Source: Candidatus Atribacter alterifermentans (GTDB lineage: Bacteria > Atribacterota > Atribacteria > Atribacterales > Atribacteraceae). From it: a stretch of 13,539 bases of DNA. Below the pieces are notes generated by a model. The model ran no database searches and had not been told where the DNA came from. It saw only the letters and a program-made list of their open reading frames with translations. The stretch spans positions 1 through 13,539 of the forward strand of contig JAAYUP010000008.1 of the NCBI GenBank assembly GCA_012517635.1. The letters are read 5' to 3'. The translations under genes and the position numbers were made by a program. This document shows positions 8,701 to 13,539 of the stretch, in pieces (position 1 is the stretch's first letter; every line of letters starts with the position of its first letter).

Positions 8701-9473
8701 AAATCCCTTGTATTTTCTTCAGTAGGTGGTTCACTGGGACGGAGTCGTCGGAAAATTTCCATTACCGCTTCTTTAGGGTTTGAAGTTGTATCTCTTTCCA
8801 AAGTGGCTTGAATATAAGGATGGTTATCGAACAGTTCGAGGATTCCCTCGTCGTTTGAAAATCCCAAAGCTCTGATTAAAGTCATAGCATTAATTTTGCG
8901 TCTTTTGTCAACACGAACAAATAGCACTTCTCCTGGGTCGATCCCAAACTCCAACCAGGCACCACGGTTCGGTATAATCTTAAAACCATATTCGATTTTT
9001 CCAGTTGGTGCCACTTCTTTTGAAAAAAATATCCCCGGTGATCGGATAAGCTGAGTGACGACCACTCGTTCTGCACCATTCACCACAAAAGTCCCTTTAT
9101 CGGTCATGAGTGGGATTTCACCCATAAATACATCTTGCTCTTTTATTTCGTTGGTTTCACGATTAATCAATCGAACTCGAGCAAATAATGGGGCAGCATA
9201 AGTTCGTCCCCTGTCTTTACATTCACGAACCGAGAATACTGGCCTATCCAAACGATAATCGATAAATTCCAGCATAAGTTTCCCAGTAAAATCTTGTATA
9301 GGAAAAATTTCAGTGAAAACCTCTTGTAAACCTTGTCTTTTGCGTTCTTGATTGGAAACATTTGCTTGTAAAAAGAGGTCAAATGACTTTTTTTGTATTT
9401 CAATAAAATGAGGGAGTTCGGCAAATGAAGTAACTTTGGAAAATGATTTTCTCTGAATGTATCCAGAATTCAC
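5739..9473 (-). CDS. rpoB: RNA polymerase beta subunit
   Basis: The beta subunit of RNA polymerase, forming one side of the active-site cleft and contacting the product RNA. The product is 1,244 residues from the GTG at 9473. I chose this start because AAAGGTGG lies 8 nt upstream and [20 protein letters not shown] resembles other RpoB starts; a GTG at 9485 would add four residues but has no ribosome site. Landmarks: [12 protein letters not shown] (beta1 lobe); [15 protein letters not shown]; the rifampicin region [20 protein letters not shown] (about 523-542), with the Asp, His and Ser corresponding to E. coli 516, 526 and 531 unchanged; active-site lysines in [16 protein letters not shown] (about 968); and the C-terminal [20 protein letters not shown]. 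A module in the beta2 lobe resembles the repeated modules of beta-prime. The gene ends in TAA. The usual upstream neighbours rplJ and rplL are absent. Confidence 0.98.
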   Translation of the reverse strand: [1244 protein letters not shown]

Positions 9474-9733
9474 CCAGCACACCACCTTTGTTGAAAATTA
9501 AAAAAAGAAAGTACCATTCAAACGACTACTCAGTTTTTCATCATCATTAAACTGTGGCGAAACGGTGTAAGTTTAAAATGTGGAATGTATGAAATTCACA
9601 ATGAACAGGTAAAAAAAATAAGAGGACAAAACGATTGATTTTATCAGCAATTGGTAAGATAATAATAACACCCACTCAGTAAAAATTTAGAACAAATCAG
9701 ATTAAGATAAGTCTAAAATGAAACAACCGACAA
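9474..9733 (-). other. Long untranslated leader of rpoB
   Basis: About 260 nt between the predicted transcription start and the rpoB GTG, AT-rich with no open reading frame that has a ribosome site. The only structure I see is an imperfect hairpin at 9579-9600 (TGTGAAT and ATTCCACA, with one bulge). I cannot name a known riboswitch or ribosomal-protein leader here. A regulatory role is inference from length alone. Confidence 0.4.
9482..9489 (-). promoter_or_regulatory. Ribosome binding site AAAGGTGG deciding the rpoB start
   Basis: AAAGGTGG on minus is 8 nt before the GTG at 9473-9471. It overlaps the two upstream in-frame GTG codons (9485 and 9482), making those unlikely starts. Confidence 0.6.
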
Positions 9734-9739
9734 TTTACT

Positions 9740-9768
9740 ATAATATTTTATTTCTTCTGATCTGTCAA
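9740..9768 (-). promoter_or_regulatory. Sigma-70-type promoter for rpoBC
   Basis: On minus, TTGACA (9768-9763), a 17-nt spacer and TATTAT (9745-9740): a perfect -35 and a 5/6 -10. It lies just after the hairpin terminator of the preceding operon, so rpoBC appears to be an independent transcription unit starting near 9733. Because the region is AT-rich, the exact -10 could shift by a few bases (TATAGT lies 3 nt further on). Confidence 0.72.
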
Positions 9769-9799
9769 GATCTCCCATGGAAATTTTTCTAAATTTTTT

Positions 9800-9833
9800 A
9801 AAAATTCCTTCTTTTGTTCACTTTTAAGAAGGA
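9800..9833 (-). terminator. Probable intrinsic terminator of the plsC-NHL-MEMO operon
   Basis: On minus, TCCTTCTT (9833-9826) and AAGAAGGA (9813-9806) form a perfect 8-bp stem around a 12-nt loop, followed by ATTTTT. It lies about 175 nt beyond the MEMO stop codon and about 30 nt before the rpoB promoter. The stem has only moderate GC content and the U run is short, so termination may be partial. Confidence 0.55.
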
Positions 9834-10007
9834 CGTCGACATCCTGGTTTTCCTGAGAAAAGGAAAAAGAAAAATGAATGTAAAATGAGATCATCACGCA
9901 AAAAATCACCGCTCAGGATGGCACCTATGGTATGAGATGGTATCCTTCAAGTCGTCCGGTAAAAAACACCGAGCACTTCAGAAAGGCAAAATCAATAAAA
10001 ACCCATA
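9834..10007 (-). other. Noncoding 3' region after the MEMO gene
   Basis: This is the right-hand third of the 534-bp gap between rpoB and the MEMO gene. I see no gene. A short stem CGGT/ACCG at 9957-9971 has no trailing U run and is not a convincing terminator. Nothing else is recognised. Confidence 0.4.
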
Positions 10008-10847
10008 CTACTGAGGAAAGGCAATGGCAGCGTATCCTACCACTTGGTCATACTGGCCGTTGATGTCACCACTGGTAGCATAGCAAAGCAGATTACCTCG
10101 AGTGGAATGACAACTTTTTTGGAACTCAATCAATGTACCAACACCTCCTGGTCCACAGATAGAAATTTGATTCCGATGAATACAACGAAAGAATTCTTCA
10201 CCATCAAGTCGAATAATATTATCAATACAAATCAAATCCTTCTCCCGAGCTACTGTATCTGATTCATAATGGGTAAAATCGGTACTGGCAATTATTACGA
10301 CTTTCTTTCTCTGTGAAAGCATCCTGATTGCCTGACTCATTTTCTGAGCGGTTTCAAAGGTTTGATCTAAAAGAGATATTGGACATATTTTAAAAGGAAA
10401 GGGAATAAAATACTGAAGAAAAGGAATTTGTATCTCACAAGAATGCTCATACTGATGAGCCCGATCATCAATAGTAAAAATTGATGAAGCCGAAACCAAG
10501 AAATGAACTGCTTCCTGATCAACTTCTACTTTCCCCAGTGGGGTTACCCAGCTATGAGCAGAGCTGAGCGAAGCTCTTCTCCCTAAGCCTCGATGGTTCG
10601 GTCCGATAAGAATAAAAGTATCAATCGGATCGATGTGAGAAAGAACAGCATAAGCCCAGGATGCAACCGCACCAGAAAATATTATCCCAGCATGAGGACA
10701 AACCACTCCATTTATCGCAGTGGGAAACCCCTGATCAATTTTTCCTGCAGCCCCAATTTCTGATTCAAAAACTTTTTGAATTAAACTCTCTAATTCATTT
10801 TTATTCTCTGGATAAAAATAACCGGCAACAGCTGGCAGTCTCTCCAT
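10008..10847 (-). CDS. amrB: MEMO1-family protein (AmmeMemoRadiSam system protein B)
   Basis: A 279-residue cytosolic protein of the MEMO family, structurally related to class III extradiol dioxygenases. Its bacterial biochemical role is not settled; family members bind a metal through His and Cys. Visible: the MERLPAVAGYFYP start typical of the family, VCPHAGIIFSG with His52, LIGPNHRGLG with His85, EHSCEIQIPFLQYF (His135, Glu139), IIASTDFTHYE (Asp190, His193), ICGPGGVG with Cys231, and the C-terminal VVGYAAIAF. By analogy with human MEMO1, His52, His85 and Cys231 would be the metal ligands. ATG at 10847 is the start, because GGAGGTGG lies just upstream and the product then has family length; a longer open frame to 10973 only overlaps the NHL gene. 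It is the last gene of the operon, 5 nt after the NHL stop. No AMMECR1 or radical SAM partner is visible here, so the symbol is tentative. Confidence 0.92.
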   Translation of the reverse strand: MERLPAVAGYFYPENKNELESLIQKVFESEIGAAGKIDQGFPTAINGVVCPHAGIIFSGAVASWAYAVLSHIDPIDTFILIGPNHRGLGRRASLSSAHSWVTPLGKVEVDQEAVHFLVSASSIFTIDDRAHQYEHSCEIQIPFLQYFIPFPFKICPISLLDQTFETAQKMSQAIRMLSQRKKVVIIASTDFTHYESDTVAREKDLICIDNIIRLDGEEFFRCIHRNQISICGPGGVGTLIEFQKSCHSTRGNLLCYATSGDINGQYDQVVGYAAIAFPQ

Positions 10848-10852
10848 TTTTT

Positions 10853-12235
10853 TTACCACCTCCGGGTACGGGCTATACGAATTCGATACAGTACTAACAA
10901 CAAAACTAAGAGCATAATGAAGAGGGCAATGAGAAAAAGATTGGATCCACCCAACATCAAAAATGATGTCCAAATATAAGGGATATAAGCTTTCTTATAT
11001 CCATACTGAATGGATTTTTGGTATAAGGCTTTGACTATCGAAGCTGGTTGTACTGCCCGCGATTGGGTAGCTTTTCGATAGTAAAGCTTTCCCAATTCTT
11101 CTGACCAGTTTGATCGGTTTTCTTCGTCCTTCATCCAGAGATTTTCAGCTTCAACAATCATATTCTCTAAGTCATCTTTTTTTTGGTAGGCAGCATAAAA
11201 CAGAGCGCTTATTTCAGGTTGCTGGCGTTTTTCTGGTGAAAGAGAAGCCGCTTCTTTTAAAAATTCATCGATCTTCTCTTCAGACAATAAAGATGCCAAA
11301 TAGGCTTCTCTATTCATTAAAAAAGTCATATCCAGCTTCACGACTCGATTATTTCCCGAGTCGGCAACCCAGAGATAACCATTCCTATCGATCCATAATC
11401 CTTCAGGATTAAGAAGGTGATCACCACCAATCTTATCAATTATTCCTACCAGCTCACCTTGAGTATTGTGGATCTTCAAACGGTTATTTCGATAATCAGA
11501 TATAATCACTATTTCATCTTTTACTATGACATATCGAGGTCGGTCTAATTCATCTGGACCACTCCCACCTTTCCCGATGCGGAAAAGATAATTTCCAGCT
11601 GAATCAAATACCTTCACCGTATGATGGAGAGTATCAGTTATCCATATTCTCTCCTGGGAATCAACTGAAACTCCCCGTGGATAATAGAATTCATCATTTC
11701 CCATTCCTTCTTTCCCAATCGTTCTGATCAGATTCCCTTTTTCATCAAAAACAACAATTCGCGAATTCATGGTGTCAACGAGATAAATTTTGCGGTCATC
11801 ATCCATCCAGAGTCCCCGAGGTTCATTTAGAGTTATTCCTTGAATTTTGAGTTCTCCGACTGGTGAAAAGGTAGAGCCATCCAATATCCGAATCTGGTTG
11901 GTTTTTTGCTCAGTTAGATAGATGCGGTTGGTGTCCGAATCATAAACCATCCCTACTGGACCACCCAATCCCGGGATAATTTTTTGGGTTTTTCCTTTTT
12001 GATCGGTAATAACCAGGCGATCGTTCGCCCAGTCGCTAATCAATACTAAGCCACTTCCCTCCTGAACCATAACACCTACTGGATAATTTAAATAGGGAGT
12101 TTTTTGGTCAGCGACTTCTTCAATGCTCAGTTCTATTTTGTTGATTTGAGCTTCAACCGTCGAATTAAAAACAACCACCACAAAAACCCAGATGAAACCA
12201 ACCAAGCACCAATCGAGCTTCTTACCGGTCATCAT
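10853..12235 (-). CDS. Exported six-bladed NHL-repeat protein with a C-terminal membrane anchor
   Basis: A 460-residue protein of unknown specific function. Residues about 10-30 (WCLVGFIWVFVVVVF, ending in VEAQ) form a signal peptide or N-terminal membrane segment. Six NHL blades follow, recognisable by P-x-G then I-[YW]-[ILV]-x-[DE] then N-[RQ]-[IVL]: YPVGVMV, GPVGMVYD, EPRGLWMD, YPRGVSVD, RPRYVIV and NPEGLWID. That is the number for one closed propeller. A helical stretch of about 130 residues (from REAYLASLLSEEKI) may be TPR-like. A hydrophobic segment, LFLIALFIMLLVLLLVLY, and a basic tail, RIRIARTRRW, end the protein. The predicted propeller is outside the cytoplasmic membrane with the tail inside. 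The start has GGAGG 9 nt upstream and overlaps the plsC end. NHL propellers usually mediate protein or ligand contacts; the partner is unknown. Confidence 0.85.
   Translation of the reverse strand: MMTGKKLDWCLVGFIWVFVVVVFNSTVEAQINKIELSIEEVADQKTPYLNYPVGVMVQEGSGLVLISDWANDRLVITDQKGKTQKIIPGLGGPVGMVYDSDTNRIYLTEQKTNQIRILDGSTFSPVGELKIQGITLNEPRGLWMDDDRKIYLVDTMNSRIVVFDEKGNLIRTIGKEGMGNDEFYYPRGVSVDSQERIWITDTLHHTVKVFDSAGNYLFRIGKGGSGPDELDRPRYVIVKDEIVIISDYRNNRLKIHNTQGELVGIIDKIGGDHLLNPEGLWIDRNGYLWVADSGNNRVVKLDMTFLMNREAYLASLLSEEKIDEFLKEAASLSPEKRQQPEISALFYAAYQKKDDLENMIVEAENLWMKDEENRSNWSEELGKLYYRKATQSRAVQPASIVKALYQKSIQYGYKKAYIPYIWTSFLMLGGSNLFLIALFIMLLVLLLVLYRIRIARTRRW
10856..10863 (-). promoter_or_regulatory. 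Shine-Dalgarno GGAGGTGG of the MEMO gene, inside the end of the NHL gene
   Basis: GGAGGTGG overlaps the last codons of the NHL gene and precedes ATG at 10847 with about 8-11 nt spacing. It decides the MEMO start and suggests translational coupling with the upstream gene. Confidence 0.75.
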
Positions 12236-12809
12236 GAATAAATTCCTCCATCTTTCTTTTTAATCTTTCCTCCCATTCAGACTGATTGAGACTGTTTTGG
12301 GGTATGGGTTCAGAAAAATAAACCCGGATCGGATGAGGCTTTGGAAACTTTGCTCCGCGGGGAAAACTTTCAAAAGTTCCGGTCACCCCAGCTACTACTA
12401 CATCAGCCTTGGCTTTCATTAATAATTTTATCGCACCGGAACGAAAATCACCAACTTCACCTTGGTTTCTGGTCCCTTCTGGGAAAAGACACACTACCTT
12501 ATTTTCTTTTAAGAGTGAAAATATTTTCTTAACCGCATTGCGGTCGGCTTCTCCCCTTCGCAAGGGGAAAGCTCCTAATTGATTGAGGAAAAACCTGGCA
12601 ATCGGGTTTTGAAACAATTCTTCTTTCGCGACAAAATAAACCCGCCTCGGACAAGCACAACCGATAACAATTGGATCCAGATAACTGGCATGATTTGAAA
12701 CAATTAAACAGGGTTTTGATTTGGGGAAATTTTGTCGTCCAACAACCCGAAAGTGGCAAAATAAATAGAGGAGAAACAATCCTAAGTATTTGCTGATGTA
12801 ATAAATCAT
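12222..12809 (-). CDS. plsC: 1-acyl-sn-glycerol-3-phosphate acyltransferase (PlsC family)
   Basis: A 195-residue LPLAT-family acyltransferase, expected to acylate lysophosphatidic acid to phosphatidic acid at the cytoplasmic membrane. The catalytic HX4D motif is NHASYLD (His40, Asp45). The acceptor phosphate-binding motif is FPEGTRNQG (109-117), and VTGTFESFPRG (143-152) is the fourth block. A hydrophobic N-terminus, LGLFLLYLFCHF, likely dips into the membrane. It is shorter than E. coli PlsC (about 245 residues) but typical of compact homologues. ATG at 12809 has GAGGG 4 nt upstream and is the first gene after a promoter at 12856-12884. Its 3' end overlaps the NHL gene by 14 nt. Substrate preference cannot be read from sequence; another lysophospholipid or ornithine-lipid acyltransferase is possible. 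Confidence 0.9.
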   Translation of the reverse strand: MIYYISKYLGLFLLYLFCHFRVVGRQNFPKSKPCLIVSNHASYLDPIVIGCACPRRVYFVAKEELFQNPIARFFLNQLGAFPLRRGEADRNAVKKIFSLLKENKVVCLFPEGTRNQGEVGDFRSGAIKLLMKAKADVVVAGVTGTFESFPRGAKFPKPHPIRVYFSEPIPQNSLNQSEWEERLKRKMEEFIHDDR

Positions 12810-12855
12810 AAAACCCTCGGCTTTTTAAAAATAATTAACCATTAAACCTATGGGT

Positions 12856-12884
12856 ATTGTAATTCTATTCTTGAGGCGTGTAAA
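12856..12884 (-). promoter_or_regulatory. Sigma-70-type promoter for the plsC-NHL-MEMO operon
   Basis: On minus, TTTACA (12884-12879), 17 nt, TACAAT (12861-12856): 5/6 in each box with optimal spacing. Predicted start near 12849 gives a leader of about 40 nt before plsC. Confidence 0.65.
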
Positions 12885-12888
12885 TCAG

Positions 12889-12917
12889 TTGACGTAAAAA
12901 GCAAAACGATTTTTAAT
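12889..12917 (+). promoter_or_regulatory. Possible divergent promoter on the plus strand
   Basis: TTGACG (12889-12894), a 17-nt spacer and TTTAAT (12912-12917) match the sigma-70 consensus 10/12. It points toward the mobile element ORF at 13146, with no gene between. The region is AT-rich, so chance is a real possibility. Confidence 0.3.
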
Positions 12918-13070
12918 TTTCAACAAGGAATCAATTTTATCTCAATAATGAAGAATTTATGGAGTTTTCCACATTGATAAATTCCTTTCTAGTCTGAAAA
13001 CTAACTGGCATGGATAAACCAAGCCCCTATCCTAAAATATCATTAAATGAATTCCCCCATGGTATGATCC

Positions 13071-13117
13071 GGAGACATAGGTAACAAAAAGTTCTATATA
13101 CATAGGTAACACTTTGT
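13071..13117 (+). repeat. Left inverted repeat of the mini-element, with two motif copies
   Basis: Motif copies ACATAGGTAACA at 13075-13086 and ACATAGGTAACA at 13100-13111. The match with the complement of 13411-13457 is strong over the motifs and weaker in between. The paired motifs are likely transposase-binding sites (inference). Confidence 0.75.
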
Positions 13118-13145
13118 ATACTACTGGCATAAGGAGGAATGCCTT

Positions 13146-13412
13146 ATGCCATGGATGGAGGTACACAAAGTGGATCTCAGACGAGAATTGATTTATCGTT
13201 ATCTCAACAAAGAAAAGGTGATGGATTTGTGTCGAGAATATGGAATCTCTCGAAAAACCGCCTATAAGTATATTCATCGTTTTCAAGCCTTTGGTTTGGA
13301 TGGATTCAAAGACTATAATAATTCCTGGTTAGTCAGTTTCTCTTGCTATGATATTGGTACAATTGATAAAAAGACCCTCACTTTTGAATCAACGGAGATT
13401 CAAGATGATTAA
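13146..13412 (+). pseudogene. IS481-family transposase remnant: HTH N-terminus fused in frame to the C-terminus
   Basis: 88 codons with ATG at 13146 and a strong AAGGAGG 8 nt upstream (13131-13137). Residues 1-57 (MPWMEVHKVDLRRELIYRYL onward, then LCREYGISRKTAYKYIHRF) are the helix-turn-helix of an IS481 transposase. After KDYNN at about 57-59 the sequence jumps to WLVSFSCYDIGTIDKKTL, which resembles the C-terminal tail of the same family. The roughly 200-residue DDE integrase domain is missing, yet the frame is preserved and the ORF closes with TAA. It cannot be a transposase. If made, it could bind the element ends through its HTH and act as a repressor or passive competitor; that is inference. 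Confidence 0.78.
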
Positions 13413-13457
13413 AAAGTGTTACCTATGTCCTTAGACTAAAATGTAACCTATGTCCCC
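13411..13457 (-). repeat. Right inverted repeat of the mini-element, with two motif copies
   Basis: Complement copies of the motif at 13417-13428 (TGTTACCTATGT) and 13442-13453 (TGTAACCTATGT, one mismatch). Starts are 25 bp apart, exactly as in the left end. The repeat begins inside the stop codon of the remnant ORF. Confidence 0.75.
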
Positions 13458-13498
13458 GTTCGTACAGAGAGGGTTAGGGTGAGGGGGACTATTTTCAT

Positions 13499-13529
13499 CC
13501 TCATCTGGTGCTGCGAAAGCAGCATGAGG
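13499..13529 (+). repeat. Interrupted hairpin with a GAAA tetraloop beside a G-rich tract
   Basis: The inner stem GCTGC-GAAA-GCAGC (13510-13523) is enclosed by CCTCAT (13499-13504) and ATGAGG (13524-13529), with 5 nt bulged on one side. Just upstream is a G-rich tract GAGAGGGTTAGGGTGAGGGG (about 13467-13486). It is not followed by a U run. It looks like a dispersed palindromic intergenic repeat, but only one copy is in the window. Confidence 0.45.
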
Positions 13530-13539
13530 GTCTATCCTG

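Larger units (their letters stand above)
13071..13457 (+). mobile_element. Miniature IS481-type element, internally deleted
   Basis: A 387-bp unit bounded by imperfect inverted ends of about 47 bp. The left end begins GGAGACATAGGTAAC, and the complement of the right end begins GGGGACATAGGTTAC. Each end holds two copies of a 12-bp motif (ACATAGGTAACA) whose starts are 25 bp apart. Between the ends lies an 88-codon ORF corresponding to both extremities of an IS481-family transposase without the DDE core, so the unit is non-autonomous. A full element of this family is usually near 1 kb. No clear target-site duplication is visible. Confidence 0.75.

Noticed and set aside
9957..9971. CGGT/ACCG hairpin as the terminator after the MEMO gene
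   Set aside because: Only a 4-bp stem with the T run inside the loop and none after it; the 8-bp hairpin at 9806-9833 is a better candidate.
10008..10973. A longer MEMO protein starting near 10973
   Set aside because: The extra N-terminal residues overlap the NHL gene in another frame and lack family similarity; ATG 10847 has a strong ribosome site and gives the family's usual start.
13032..13286. Minus-strand ORF across the left end of the mini-element
   Set aside because: It runs through the inverted repeat and antisense to the clear HTH-coding frame; no family resemblance.
1..13539. CRISPR arrays, tRNA or rRNA genes, and phage or defence genes
   Set aside because: I saw no regularly spaced direct repeats, no cloverleaf-like or rRNA-like stretches and no recognisable defence proteins in the window.

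Overview
The window holds the junction of the RNA polymerase genes (rpoB, rpoC) and the str operon (rpsL, start of rpsG). Next to it is a compact three-gene operon of an acyltransferase, an exported NHL propeller protein and a MEMO-family protein. At the right edge is a miniature IS481-type element. All chromosomal genes are on the minus strand; only the mobile element reads on plus. Base composition is moderately AT-rich, and TTG and GTG starts occur in core genes. Beta and beta-prime resemble bacterial, Firmicutes/Thermotogota-like subunits, with large lineage-specific inserts in beta-prime. Together with the MEMO and NHL genes this suggests a deep-branching anaerobe. Atribacterota is my best guess, but nothing in the window proves it.

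Layout, right to left in the direction of minus transcription. At 13071-13457 lies a 387-bp element with about 47-bp inverted ends. It carries a short ORF that joins the N-terminal helix-turn-helix of an IS481 transposase to its extreme C-terminus, so the catalytic core is gone. A good promoter (12856-12884) then drives plsC, the NHL gene and the MEMO gene (12809-10008). plsC overlaps the NHL gene, and only 5 nt separate the NHL gene from the MEMO gene. A hairpin terminator (9800-9833) and a consensus promoter (9740-9768) follow, with a leader of about 260 nt before rpoB (9473-5739). rpoC follows after 18 nt and ends at a strong symmetrical terminator (628-660). rpsL has its own near-consensus promoter (576-604) and is followed directly by rpsG.

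The most striking observation is that rpoC is interrupted by one in-frame TAA at codon 238 (5007-5009). Both sides stay in the same frame and both look like intact beta-prime. The stop lies in a lineage-specific insert of the N-terminal part, between two diverged copies of a small module. The choices are a sequence error, a recent nonsense mutation, or a naturally split beta-prime. The C-terminal half of beta-prime also has an extra block of about 300 residues made of five tandem modules resembling one that is normally present in beta.

Functionally, the left two-thirds is transcription and translation machinery: beta and beta-prime form the polymerase catalytic centre, and S12 and S7 belong to the 30S subunit. 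The plsC-NHL-MEMO operon combines a membrane lipid acyltransferase, an exported membrane-anchored beta-propeller and a cytosolic metal-site protein. Their joint role is unknown.
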